Shown here: piece after piece, positions 17,741 to 25,968 of the stretch
Layout of the letters: every line of letters starts with the position of its first letter
Position numbering within the stretch: position 1 is the stretch's first letter
Assembly: GCF_013425525.1 (NCBI RefSeq)
Contig: NZ_JACCKA010000038.1
Location: 1 to 34,308 of the forward strand
Source of the DNA: Luteimonas salinisoli
GTDB lineage: Bacteria > Pseudomonadota > Gammaproteobacteria > Xanthomonadales > Xanthomonadaceae
Direction: 5' to 3'
Length of the DNA: 34,308 nt
The notes under the pieces: model-generated
What the model saw: the letters and a program-made list of their open reading frames with translations, nothing else
The model's database searches: none
Told to the model about the DNA's origin: nothing
Translations under genes and position numbers: made by a program

Positions 17741-18271
17741 ATGGTCAAGAAGCACCTTTCGCAACCGGTCCCGCGCACCCGCAGTCATACGGTCGAGAGC
17801 CGGATGTCGATCGCGCACCACCCGATCCATCCGATGCTGGTGGTCTACCCGGTGGCGCTGCTCAGCCTGGTGTTCCCGGTCGACCTGGTGTTCCTGTGGA
17901 TCGGCGACGGGTTCTGGGCGCAGCTGGCCTACTGGCTCAACGCGGTAGGGCTGGCGATGGGCCTGGTGGCGGGGGCGGTCGGCACCTTCGACATGTTCTC
18001 GATCCGGGTGGTGCGACACCACGTCTCGGCCTGGAACCACTTCATCGTCGCGGTGATGGTGCTGGCGATGGCGGCGCTCGGGGTGTGGCTGCGGGCACCC
18101 GGCGCCGAGGCCGCGGTCTGGCCTTGGGGCCTGCTGCAGTCGGCGGCGATGCTGCTGCTGGTGATGGTGGCCGGCTGGCTCGGCGGCACCCTGAGCTTCC
18201 GCCACGGCATCGGCGTGTACGGCGACGAGGAATCGCACGCGCTGGGCAAGGACGAACCGCCTGCCGAATAG
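17741..18271 (+). CDS. DUF2231 family membrane protein
   Basis: A 176-residue inner-membrane protein with four hydrophobic helices. The start of the domain, SIAHHPIHPMLVVYPVALL, is the His-Pro-x-x-His-Pro hallmark of DUF2231. The end, GTLSFRHGIGVYG, is also typical of that family. The His pairs at the membrane face may bind heme or metal, consistent with its place behind oxidase genes, but the biochemical role is unknown. It starts seven bases after the small membrane protein; GAGGAA overlapping that gene's TGA serves as the ribosome site. It is probably the last gene of the oxidase operon. Confidence 0.85.
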   Translation: MVKKHLSQPVPRTRSHTVESRMSIAHHPIHPMLVVYPVALLSLVFPVDLVFLWIGDGFWAQLAYWLNAVGLAMGLVAGAVGTFDMFSIRVVRHHVSAWNHFIVAVMVLAMAALGVWLRAPGAEAAVWPWGLLQSAAMLLLVMVAGWLGGTLSFRHGIGVYGDEESHALGKDEPPAE

Positions 18272-18412
18272 CGCCTGCCGTCAGCGTCCGGTCGCCAGCG
18301 GCATTCGCGCAGGACGCCCAGCGCCTGCGGCGGAGGCGGCAAGTCGTCGCATTCGATTGCGAGGCGTGTGCGCGTCCCGTTGCGAGGCCTGCGGATGCGG
18401 AGGCGTTCCCAA

Positions 18413-18868
18413 CTAGCCCGTCGCCGCGACCGGCGGGGCCGGCAGGTCGCCGGCGCTCTGCGGCTTGGCACCGGTGAGCGCGGCGATGCCGAGCAGCAGC
18501 GCCAGCGGCACCCAGCCGGCGATGCGGTAGAACCACGCCCCGTGGCGATCGCGCCCGTGCCCCAGCTCGTACAGCAGCAGCCCGAAGTACAGATGCAGCA
18601 GCACCGCGATCGCCACCACCACCAGCTTCATCACCAGCCACGCCCCGGTGGGGCCGTAGGCGATCAGGATCATGCCGAGGGTCACGGTGACGATGGCTGC
18701 GGGCGTGGCGATGCGGAAGAACAGCGCGTTGGTCACCGGGTTGAAGTACTCCCGCACCGCATCCTCCTCCTCGCTGTGCCGCGCCGAGAGCAGGCGCGGC
18801 AGGAAGAACAGCCCGGCGAACCAGACCGCCATCGCCGCGATGTGGAAGAATTTCAGCCAGAAGTACAT
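18413..18868 (-). CDS. HemJ/CopD-like membrane protein
   Basis: A 151-residue protein with four membrane helices. The N-terminus MYFWLKFFHIAAMAVWFAGL and the following LPRLL are close to HemJ, the membrane protoporphyrinogen IX oxidase. The His of KFFHI, an Arg in FFRIATPA and a Lys in WLVMKL are placed as in HemJ. Length fits (HemJ is about 140-200). HemJ would feed heme synthesis, sensible beside a heme-copper oxidase. CopD-type copper proteins share this fold, so the assignment to heme synthesis is moderate. GGAGG six bases before ATG 18868 sets the start. It converges on the DUF2231 gene and diverges from ctaG. Confidence 0.78.
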   Translation of the reverse strand: MYFWLKFFHIAAMAVWFAGLFFLPRLLSARHSEEEDAVREYFNPVTNALFFRIATPAAIVTVTLGMILIAYGPTGAWLVMKLVVVAIAVLLHLYFGLLLYELGHGRDRHGAWFYRIAGWVPLALLLGIAALTGAKPQSAGDLPAPPVAATG

Positions 18869-18992
18869 GCGGACCTCCGCGGGTGCTGAACGCAGCTTAC
18901 GTCGCCATGCGCGAAACCGGCGTTCATCCTGCCCGCGACCCGCGGGCGTCTCCGCAACCGGCATCCGGCGACACGCGGCGCCCCGTACGCGC

Positions 18993-19092
18993 GTGCCATG
19001 CACGCGAAAGCCGGCACGCCGGCAGCATCCGGAATCGCCGCCACGCCCGCCGGAGCCTTCCGTGGCCTTCGCGGCCATGGGCCGCTCCTACG
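18993..19092. repeat. REP-like palindromic element, copy C
   Basis: The arm GTGCCATGCACGCGAAAGCC is followed by a spacer with ATCGCCGCCACGCCCGCCGG and the arm GGCCTTCGCGGCCATGGGCC. Arm order is the same as in copy A, opening with the right arm of one palindrome and closing with the left arm of the next. It lies in the 288-base divergent gap between the HemJ/CopD-like gene and ctaG, which otherwise shows nothing clear. Confidence 0.8.
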
Positions 19093-19156
19093 GGGTAGGC
19101 GGGCACCTCGAATCGCTGCCGCAGCTTCGACGGCCGGCCTGCTAGGGTCGGTGGCG

Positions 19157-20137
19157 ATGCGCGCGCCCTGCCCTCTTTCGCCCCGAGCCCGGCCCGGCCG
19201 GTCCGCACGGCGGCCCGTACGCGATGCCCTGGCGCTGCTCGGCTGCTGGTTCGGCGCGACCGCCCCGGCGCTGGCGCACCAGCGCGAGGGCGTGCCGACG
19301 CTGGCCACGGCCTGGTCGCTGTCGCCGCTGCTGCTGGCGCCACTGGCGCTGCTGGTGCTGCTCTACGCCGCGGGGCTGGCGCGGCTGTGGCGGCGCGCCG
19401 GAGCCGGCCACGGCGTCGCCTTCGCCGAGGCGTCCGCCTTCGTCGCCGGGATCGTGGCCCTGCTGCTGGCAACGGTCTGGCCGCTGGACGCCTACGGCGA
19501 ATGGTCGCTGGCCGCGCACATGGCCCAGCACATGCTGCTGCTGGCGCTGGTGCCGCCGCTGCTGCTGGCGGGGCGGCCGCTGGCGGTGGCGGCGATGGCG
19601 CTGCCTCGGCGCTGGGCGCAGGCGCTGCACCGCGCGACGCGCCGGCCGGCGGAACGCATGGCGCAGGCGCTGGCGACTGCGACCGCCGCGCACCTGGCGG
19701 TGATGCTGGCCTGGCACCTGCCGGCGGCCACCGCCGCAGCGCTCGCCAACGACGCCGTGCACTGGCTGATGCACGGCAGCTTCCTGGCGGCGGGGCTGTG
19801 GTTCTGGGCGGCGCTGTGGCGGCGCATCCGCATGCCCGACACCGGCGCCGGGGCCGGGGTCGTGGCGCTGGTGGCGGTGATGATGGGCATGGGCCTGCTG
19901 GGCGCGCTGCTGACGTTCTCGGCGCGGCCGCTCTACCCGGTGTACGTGCAGCGCGCGCCGCTGCTCGGGCTGGACCCGCTGGCCGACCAGCAGCTGGCCG
20001 GCATCGTGATGTGGGTACCCAGTGCCCTGCCCTACCTGCTGGGCGGGCTGTGGCTGCTGTGGCTGGCATTGGAACGCATCGGGCGCCGCGACGCCGGTCC
20101 GGCACCGCAGACCGGCGACCGGCCCGGACGCCCATAG
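19157..20137 (+). CDS. ctaG: Cytochrome c oxidase assembly factor CtaG (caa3 type)
   Basis: A 326-residue polytopic protein of the caa3_CtaG family, needed for maturation of caa3-type oxidases. An N-terminal export segment (about 22-41, ending APALAHQREG) is followed by seven membrane helices. Family hallmarks are HMAQHMLLLALVPPLLLAGRP, DAVHWLMHGSFLAAGLWFWAAL and DPLADQQLAGIVMWVPSALPYL, with several membrane histidines that could handle copper or heme. ATG 19157 is the likely start, although no good ribosome site precedes it. This family differs from the Cox11-type protein also called CtaG. It follows the oxidase operon with one opposite-strand gene between. Confidence 0.92.
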   Translation: MRAPCPLSPRARPGRSARRPVRDALALLGCWFGATAPALAHQREGVPTLATAWSLSPLLLAPLALLVLLYAAGLARLWRRAGAGHGVAFAEASAFVAGIVALLLATVWPLDAYGEWSLAAHMAQHMLLLALVPPLLLAGRPLAVAAMALPRRWAQALHRATRRPAERMAQALATATAAHLAVMLAWHLPAATAAALANDAVHWLMHGSFLAAGLWFWAALWRRIRMPDTGAGAGVVALVAVMMGMGLLGALLTFSARPLYPVYVQRAPLLGLDPLADQQLAGIVMWVPSALPYLLGGLWLLWLALERIGRRDAGPAPQTGDRPGRP

Positions 20138-20214
20138 CCGGGCGGCGCGTCCCGGGCGCGGCGGTTGATCGGCCGGCCCGGACCGCGCCGCGGCTCACGC
20201 CGCACGCCCGCGCC

Positions 20215-22650
20215 TCAGAACCGATAGGCCGCCGAGAACTCCCAGGCGCGACCGAAGATCGGCCGACCGAGGAACACGTCGCCGGTCACCGCGTCGCCGA
20301 CGATGCGCGCGTTGGCCTCGGTCAGGCCGATCTCGTCGGTGAGGTTGCTGCCGCTCAGGCGGAATTCCCAGTTCTCGCCGACGTAGGCCGCGACGCCGGC
20401 GTCGACGGTCTGGTACGAGGGAATCCGCTGCTCGTTCTCCGGGTCCGAATAGCGCCGACCGACGTAGGTGTAGGTGGCGTACAGTTTCAGGTCGGCCCAG
20501 CCGGCAGGCACGAAGTAGCTGGGCGTGACCCGGTACTGCAGGCTCGGCTGGCGCCGCACCTCGTTGCCGGTGTTGTCGCCGAAGTTGCGGTATTCGGCCT
20601 CCACCCAGTTGCCGGTCAGCGCGACCTCGAAGTTGTCGAACGGCCGCAGCGCCCCTTCGAACTCCAGGCCATGCGCGCGCGAGTCGCCGATCGCGGTGAC
20701 GTTGGTGCCGTCGTCGAGGAACAGCTGGAACGGCAGGCCTTCGAACTCGTTGTAGAACGCGGTCAGGTACAGGTCGAACAGCGCGTTGCCGCTCTTCAGG
20801 CCGATCTCGTACTGGTCGACCTGCTGGGTGTTGTCCTGGCCGTCGCGCAGGTTGTCGAACTGCGGGAAGAAGAATCCCGAGTTGACCCGCGCGAATACGC
20901 TGGCGGCATCGCTCATGCGCCAGTTGAGGCCGGCGGTCCAGGAGACCTCGTCGTTGTCGTAGCGCAGGCTGCGGTAGCTGCCGTCGCGCAGCGAGGCGCC
21001 GTTGTTGTACAGGGTGGTCGGGTCGCCGTCGTAGTCGGCGGCGGCGGCGTTGGAGATCAGCGCATCGACCTTCTGCTCCTCGTAGCGGAAGCCGGCGTCG
21101 AAGCGCAGCACCTCGCTGATCTGCCACTCGTGGGCCGCGAAGCCGGCGAGGTTCTCGCCGTCGTAGCGCGCGTCGAGGGCGAAGAACGGCGCCCCGGCGA
21201 AGCCCTCGCGGGTGACCGCCACGCCGTTGTCCAGTTCCACGTCGATGCGGCGCGCGTTCGGCTCCACCGTCAGCAGCATCTCGTTGCCGAGGTACCAGCG
21301 ATCGCGCGAGGAGTAGTTGGCGTAGTACGCGCCGGCGGTCAGGGTGTGCCCGGGGGCGAGGTCGAAGCTGAGGCGGGTCTCGCTGGTGAACGAGTCCAGT
21401 TCCTTGTCGACCACCCACCAGCCGGCTGTGAGCACCTGCTGCTCCGGATCGACCGCGCCGCCGCCGGTGACGAAGCTGGCGCTGGCCGAGGAGGCCGGGC
21501 CGCCGGCCGCGGCGACCACGGCGGGATCGTCGTTGGCGTCGTCGATCGCATGGTCGAGCCAGGAGCCCAGGGTCTGCGGGTTGGCGCCGGTGAACAGGCT
21601 GTTGGTGGGCGCGTCGCCGCTCAGATAGTTGCTGCGGTGGCTGAGGCGCCAGCCGCCGAAATCGAGGTCGAGGATCGCGCCGAACAGGTCGATGTCGGCG
21701 CCGCGGCCCTCGGCCAGGTCGCGCCGGATGGTCTCGCCGGGGCCGACCTCGATGTCGACGTGGCGGAAGTCCTCGCCCAGCAGGGTGTCGCTGCCTGGAT
21801 CGAAGCCGGGGAAGGCATCGACGTCTCGGCCGCCGTCGCGCGAGATCAGCGGTACCGCGGTGAAGAACGCGTTCTTGTCGTCGAGCATGCGCCCATAGAG
21901 GGTGAGCTCGCCGTTGTCGAACCAGCGGGTCAGAGTGGCGCTGAACTGGCCGCCTTCGTCGGCCGGGTACTGGGTGTCGCGGATCCCGTCGCTGCTGCGC
22001 CAGAAGCCGCCGACGCTGTAGCTCCACTGCTCGTTGATCGGCGCGCCGTAGAAACCGTCGACGCGGCGCTGGCTGCCGCTGCCGGTGGTCAGCCGCAGGC
22101 TGCCCTCCGGAGTCAGGCCGCCCTTGCGCTGGATGAAGTTGATGGTCGCGCCCGGCTGGCCGTTGCCGAAGATCGGGCTCGGCCCGCCGCGCAACACCTC
22201 GACGTTCTCGACCGTGTCGTCGATGCGGAACAGCGACGAGTTCTCGAGAAACGACACCGTCGGCGGCGGATACAGCGGCGAGCCGTCGAGCTGCACGGTG
22301 ATGAACGGCGCGTCGGAACCGCCGGGGAAGCCGCGCACGTCGATGTTGGCACCGGTATTGCCGCCGGCCGATTCGGCCCAGACGCCGGGCACGATCTTCA
22401 GCAGATCCGCGGTGCTCTTCGGCGCCGCCTCCTGCACCTGCTCGAGGGTGGCGGTGGTGATCGAGTAGCTCGCGTCGCGCTTGCGCAGGCCGCCGGCCTG
22501 GGCGGCGCCGCTGACCACGATGGTGTCGAGCTCGGTGGCGTCGGGCTGCGCCGCGGCCGCCTGGTCCCGCGGCTGCTGCGCGCCGGCGACGGCCGGCAGC
22601 AGGGCAACCGCGACCGCGAGCGCCAGCGGCGTCCTGTGGGTGATGTGCAT
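20215..22650 (-). CDS. TonB-dependent outer-membrane receptor
   Basis: An 811-residue receptor for active uptake across the outer membrane. A signal peptide (1-25, ending AVAGAQQ) is followed by a likely TonB box (TELDTIVVSG). The plug covers about 55-170, with STADLLKIVPGV, IDVRGF and VEVLRGGPSPIFGNGQPGA. The beta-barrel ends EFSAAYRF with the final Phe needed for insertion. The last 150 residues include PSYQTVDAGVAAY and FRLSGSNLTDEI, as in siderophore-type receptors, but the substrate cannot be told. AGGAG six bases before ATG 22650 fixes the start; the longer frame upstream runs through the promoter. A sigma-70 promoter with an operator-like dyad precedes it. Confidence 0.94.
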   Translation of the reverse strand: MHITHRTPLALAVAVALLPAVAGAQQPRDQAAAAQPDATELDTIVVSGAAQAGGLRKRDASYSITTATLEQVQEAAPKSTADLLKIVPGVWAESAGGNTGANIDVRGFPGGSDAPFITVQLDGSPLYPPPTVSFLENSSLFRIDDTVENVEVLRGGPSPIFGNGQPGATINFIQRKGGLTPEGSLRLTTGSGSQRRVDGFYGAPINEQWSYSVGGFWRSSDGIRDTQYPADEGGQFSATLTRWFDNGELTLYGRMLDDKNAFFTAVPLISRDGGRDVDAFPGFDPGSDTLLGEDFRHVDIEVGPGETIRRDLAEGRGADIDLFGAILDLDFGGWRLSHRSNYLSGDAPTNSLFTGANPQTLGSWLDHAIDDANDDPAVVAAAGGPASSASASFVTGGGAVDPEQQVLTAGWWVVDKELDSFTSETRLSFDLAPGHTLTAGAYYANYSSRDRWYLGNEMLLTVEPNARRIDVELDNGVAVTREGFAGAPFFALDARYDGENLAGFAAHEWQISEVLRFDAGFRYEEQKVDALISNAAAADYDGDPTTLYNNGASLRDGSYRSLRYDNDEVSWTAGLNWRMSDAASVFARVNSGFFFPQFDNLRDGQDNTQQVDQYEIGLKSGNALFDLYLTAFYNEFEGLPFQLFLDDGTNVTAIGDSRAHGLEFEGALRPFDNFEVALTGNWVEAEYRNFGDNTGNEVRRQPSLQYRVTPSYFVPAGWADLKLYATYTYVGRRYSDPENEQRIPSYQTVDAGVAAYVGENWEFRLSGSNLTDEIGLTEANARIVGDAVTGDVFLGRPIFGRAWEFSAAYRF

Positions 22651-22694
22651 CGATACTCCTCCCTCGATTCGCATTGCTGGATCCCCCCTTCCTG

Positions 22695-22720
22695 GTCCCA
22701 TCTGCGCGTCCCATCTGCGC
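22695..22720. repeat. Tandem 13-bp direct repeat in the receptor leader
   Basis: GTCCCATCTGCGC occurs twice, back to back and without change (22695-22707 and 22708-22720), in the 5' untranslated region of the TonB receptor gene. It shares the GTCCC core with the dyad at 22741-22756, so both may be sites for one regulator. Confidence 0.8.
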
Positions 22721-22740
22721 GGCAGACCAGCGCCGAACCG

Positions 22741-22773
22741 CGGGACCATAGTCCCGGCTCGGGACAGCGGCAA
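22741..22773 (-). promoter_or_regulatory. Sigma-70 promoter of the TonB receptor with an operator dyad
   Basis: On the minus strand TTGCCG (22773-22768) and TATGGT (22750-22745) are separated by exactly 17 bases, a good sigma-70 pair, about 95 bases before the ATG. The palindrome CGGGAC-CATA-GTCCCG (22741-22756) covers the -10 box, a placement that suits a repressor. Further GGGAC cores lie at 22761 and 22778. Confidence 0.65.
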
Positions 22774-22891
22774 TCTAGGGACGACCCGGGCCGTGATCGC
22801 GCTCGCAGTCGGCGTGCGCGCCGCGGCACATGCTTTCACCCGCTGCTGCGCCCGGCGCCGCTAGCGTCGGCGTTCCCGCCCCGCAAAAACG

Positions 22892-23656
22892 ATGGTCATG
22901 CGCCTGCTGGTCCTGCTTTTCGCCATCACCATGCCGCTGGTCGCGTGGCTGTCCGGGCGCGCCGCGTTCGGCCCGGACACCGCCACCGTGTCCGACCGCC
23001 ATCCCACGTTGCTGGTCGCCGCCGGCTACGCCTTCTCGATCTGGGGCCTGATCTTCCTGCTCGATCTGCTCTACGCCGCCTGGCAGGCCACCGGCGTGCG
23101 CCGCCGCGATCCGCTGCTGGGACGGGTGGCGCTGCCCGCGGCGGCCGGCTTCGCACTGACCGCGGCGTGGATGCCGCTGTTCTCGCAAGGGCTGTTCTGG
23201 CTGTGCCTGGTGGTGATCTTCGGCGCACTGGCCTGCCTGGCCTGGAGCGCGCTGCAGCTCGCGCGCCCCGCCACGCATGCGCCGGCCTGGCTGGCGCTCT
23301 CCCTGCATGCCGGCTGGCTGTCGCTGGCGGCGTTCCTCAATCTCGCCCAGGCGATCGTCGCCTATCGCCTGCTGCCCGACGGCGCCATGCTCGGCTGGAG
23401 CCTGGCGCTGTTCGCCGCGGCCGCGGCGGTGCTGCTGGGGCTCAACCAGCGCATGCACGGCAACACCGCCTACGCGGCGGCGGCCCTGTGGGGCCTGGGT
23501 GCGGTCTACGTGAAACAGTCGCAGTCCGGCCTCGACGGCAGCGATGCGGCGGCTTGGGCTGCGCTGGCGATCGGGCTGCTGCTCGGGCTGCAGACAGCCT
23601 GGCTACGATGGCGCGAACGGCGCAGGCCGGTGGCGGTGCTGCCGCCGCCCGGCTGA
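22892..23656 (+). CDS. TspO/MBR-like tryptophan-rich membrane protein
   Basis: A 254-residue inner-membrane protein with about eight hydrophobic helices. The phrase AFSIWGLIFLLDLLYAAWQ and the later GWLSLAAFLNLAQ resemble the long form of TspO/MBR-related tryptophan-rich sensory proteins (FSIWGLIY ... W-x-x-A-x-x-x-N). TspO proteins bind porphyrins and cholesterol-like ligands, but the function of the long forms is not established. It starts at ATG 22892 or at ATG 22898 two codons later, neither with a strong ribosome site. It diverges from the TonB receptor gene, so the motif cluster between may control both. Confidence 0.62.
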   Translation: MVMRLLVLLFAITMPLVAWLSGRAAFGPDTATVSDRHPTLLVAAGYAFSIWGLIFLLDLLYAAWQATGVRRRDPLLGRVALPAAAGFALTAAWMPLFSQGLFWLCLVVIFGALACLAWSALQLARPATHAPAWLALSLHAGWLSLAAFLNLAQAIVAYRLLPDGAMLGWSLALFAAAAAVLLGLNQRMHGNTAYAAAALWGLGAVYVKQSQSGLDGSDAAAWAALAIGLLLGLQTAWLRWRERRRPVAVLPPPG

Positions 23657-23668
23657 GCGCGGACGGCC

Positions 23669-24064
23669 TCAGGTGCCGGCGGACTGCGCGCCTGCAGCGA
23701 ACGCGCCCGCAGCGAAGAAGTCCTGCACCGGGCGCACCTCGAATGCGCCCGAGGACTTCTGCGCCGCCAGCTCGCGGGCGGCGGCCACGGCCTCGTCCAG
23801 GGTGTCGCAATCGAGCAGCCACAGCCCGAGCAGCTGCTCCTTGGTTTCGGCGAACGGGCCATCCAGCACCATCGGCTCCGACCCGCTGCGCACCGTGACC
23901 GCGCGCACGGTCGGCATCAGCCGCGCGCTCGGGCCCAGGCGGGCGCCGTTCGCATCCAGCCGGGCGCAGGCCTCGCCGAGGCGCTGCATCACCTGCGCGT
24001 CCTCGGCCCCGCTCCAGGCCGCCACGGTGTCTTCGCAGTCGTAGCAGAAGATGGCGTAACGCAT
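23669..24064 (-). CDS. YCII-family (DGPF) protein, second copy
   Basis: A 131-residue cytosolic protein of the YCII-like family. It begins MRYAIFCYDCEDTVAAW and carries LDGPFAETKEQLLGLWLLD (about 66-84), the same hallmark as the 13207-13581 protein. The paralogues share the motif and overall plan but differ elsewhere, so they are not a recent duplication. The C-terminal tail is Ala-rich. GGAG six bases before ATG 24064 supports this start over one 19 codons upstream. It converges on the TspO-like gene with a 12-base gap. Function is unknown. Confidence 0.88.
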   Translation of the reverse strand: MRYAIFCYDCEDTVAAWSGAEDAQVMQRLGEACARLDANGARLGPSARLMPTVRAVTVRSGSEPMVLDGPFAETKEQLLGLWLLDCDTLDEAVAAARELAAQKSSGAFEVRPVQDFFAAGAFAAGAQSAGT

Positions 24065-24187
24065 GTCGACTCCAGGGCTGGGTGTCCTGGGGCGACGAAC
24101 GGCGCGGGGCCGGATCGACACGATGCGCGCATGCAGGGGCTCGCGCCGCGGGGGCGGCGCGAGGGGCGCGACCGGCGGGTGCGCGGA

Positions 24188-24622
24188 TCAGTCGCGCTTT
24201 TCGCCGATCACCTCGCCGCTATGCGGGTGGATGCGCAACTCCACGTCCCGGCCGCCCGCGTCCTCGGCCTCGGCGCGCCACGTCCCGTCGTCGAAATCGA
24301 TGTCATGGATGTTGGCGTAGCCGGCTGCGGACAGGCGCGCCTCGACGTCCGAAGCGGTGAGGCTGGAGACCTGGTCCTCCGGGTAGATCTCGCCGGTGGC
24401 CGGATCCAGCCGCAGATCGACGCGATTGCCGTCGGCGCTGCGCGCGTCGGCTTCCCACAGGCCCTCGTCGAACTCGATGTCGTTGACGTGAGTGAACCCC
24501 TGCGCCTCGAGGTGCGCGCGCACCTGCGCCTCGGTCATCGGCTCCTGCGCGTGCACGGCAGCGGCAGCCAGCGCACAGGCCAGGGCCAGGGGGGCGGCGG
24601 CACGGATCGGGAAGGTCTTCAT
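24188..24622 (-). CDS. Secreted protein with two PepSY-like domains
   Basis: A 144-residue exported protein. A signal peptide (1-25, ending AVHAQEP) is followed by two copies of a PepSY-type module, about 29-83 and 87-142. Each reads roughly [TS]-x-x-[DQ]-V-[RE]-A-x-L-x-A-x-G-[FY], then DI-[ED]-FD-[ED]-G-x-W-x-A-x-A, then V-[DE]-LR-[LI]-x-P-x-[TS]-GE. Such domains are inhibitors or ligands in the periplasm, often of proteases. No protease gene adjoins this one. AGGAG eight bases before the ATG sets the start. The protein is strongly acidic. Confidence 0.87.
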   Translation of the reverse strand: MKTFPIRAAAPLALACALAAAAVHAQEPMTEAQVRAHLEAQGFTHVNDIEFDEGLWEADARSADGNRVDLRLDPATGEIYPEDQVSSLTASDVEARLSAAGYANIHDIDFDDGTWRAEAEDAGGRDVELRIHPHSGEVIGEKRD

Positions 24623-24814
24623 GACGATGACTCCTGAGGGGAAGGTCGGGCGCAGTCTCGGCGGCGGTCGGCGAACCGCGGGTGAATTCCGGGCGCTGGC
24701 GTTGCGCGGCGTTCAGCGCGCGCAACCGGCCGGGACGAAGGGAGATCGACGGTGCATTGACGCGCGCCCGCCCATGATGGCGGCTCCCCGCCCCATCGGA
24801 GCCCCGCCCGGCGC

Positions 24815-25966
24815 ATGCAGGACTGGAGCCAACTCGGCGCGATCGCGTGGCCGCTGCTGATCGCGCTGGCGCTGGGGCTGCTGGTGCGTCGCGGGCTGCT
24901 CGCGCTCGCCGCGCGCGCCCGGACCCGCGCAGCCACCCACCTGCGTGCGCGCGTGGCGCAGGTGGTGGCGGTCCCTGCGGCGGTGGCGTTGCCGCTGCTG
25001 TTCCTGAGCCTGGCGGTCACCGCGACCCCGCTGCCGCCCGAGTGGATCGGCCGCATCCAGCACTGGCTCGGGATCGGCGGCCTGCTGTGCCTGACCTGGC
25101 TGGCGGTGCGCGCGGTCGGTGCGGTCGAGCGCCGGATCCTGCGCGAGCACCCGGTGGACGTGGCCGACAACCTGCAGGCCCGCCGCGTCCAGACCCAGAC
25201 CGCGGTGATCAGCCGGGTGATCCAGGGTGCGATCATCCTCGTCGGCGTGGCGCTGGCGCTGATGACCTTCCCGGCGATCCGCCAGATCGGCGCCACCCTG
25301 CTGGCCTCGGCCGGCATCATCGGCCTGGTCGCCGGCATCGCCGCGCGGCCGGTGTTCGGCAATCTGATCGCCGGGCTGCAGATCGCCCTGACCCAGCCGA
25401 TCCGGCTCGACGACGTGGTGATCGTCGACGGCGAGTGGGGCCGCGTCGAGGAGATCACCAGCGCCTACGTGGTGGTACGGATCTGGGACGAGCGCCGGCT
25501 GGTGGTGCCGCTGACCTGGTTCATCGAGAACCCGTTCCAGAACTGGACCCGCACCAGCGCGCAGCTGCTGGGCACCGCCTTCCTGTGGCTCGACTACCGC
25601 ACACCGATGGCCGAAGTGCGCGCGGAACTGCAGCGATTGTGCGGACAGGATTCGCGCTGGGACGGCCGCGTCTGCGTGGCGCAGGTGACCGAGACCGCCG
25701 AGACCACCATCCAGGTGCGGCTGCTGGTCAGCGCCAGGGACTCGGGCAGCCTGTTCGACCTGCGCTGCGCGGTGCGCGAGGGCATGATCGATTTCCTGGC
25801 CGCGCACCATCCGCAGGCGCTGCCGCGGCTGCGCGCCGTGGTCCACGAGCCCGACGCCGGCACGCCGCCATCGCGGCGCGCCAGTGCCACGGAAACCGAC
25901 TCGCCGGGAGCGGAGCAAAGCCGCGAAGCAGATGCCACCGCGCCGCCTCCGGCGCAGCCGTCCTGA
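24815..25966 (+). CDS. Mechanosensitive ion channel of the MscS family
   Basis: A 383-residue channel that should release solutes under osmotic shock. Helices lie at about 10-28, 47-68, 83-100 and 130-150. The pore-lining segment TLLASAGIIGLVAGIAARPVFGNLIAG (about 161-187) has the small-residue pattern of MscS helix TM3. It is followed by the conserved QPIRLDDVVIVDGEWGRVEEI of the beta domain and VVPLTWFIENPFQNWTR. The C-terminal 45 residues are a disordered Pro/Ser/Ala tail. The ATG at 24815 is the natural start. The glycosyltransferase gene follows after two bases, so the two are probably co-transcribed. Confidence 0.92.
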   Translation: MQDWSQLGAIAWPLLIALALGLLVRRGLLALAARARTRAATHLRARVAQVVAVPAAVALPLLFLSLAVTATPLPPEWIGRIQHWLGIGGLLCLTWLAVRAVGAVERRILREHPVDVADNLQARRVQTQTAVISRVIQGAIILVGVALALMTFPAIRQIGATLLASAGIIGLVAGIAARPVFGNLIAGLQIALTQPIRLDDVVIVDGEWGRVEEITSAYVVVRIWDERRLVVPLTWFIENPFQNWTRTSAQLLGTAFLWLDYRTPMAEVRAELQRLCGQDSRWDGRVCVAQVTETAETTIQVRLLVSARDSGSLFDLRCAVREGMIDFLAAHHPQALPRLRAVVHEPDAGTPPSRRASATETDSPGAEQSREADATAPPPAQPS

Positions 25967-25968
25967 CC

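Noticed and set aside
22690..22760. A Fur box before the first TonB receptor
   Set aside because: The region is GC-rich and lacks any match to the AT-rich GATAATGAT-type Fur site.
19387..23898. A 1503-codon plus-strand open frame through ctaG, the TonB receptor and the TspO-like gene
   Set aside because: It is a shadow frame with no domain, overlapping three well-supported genes in two orientations; open only because stop codons are rare at this GC content.
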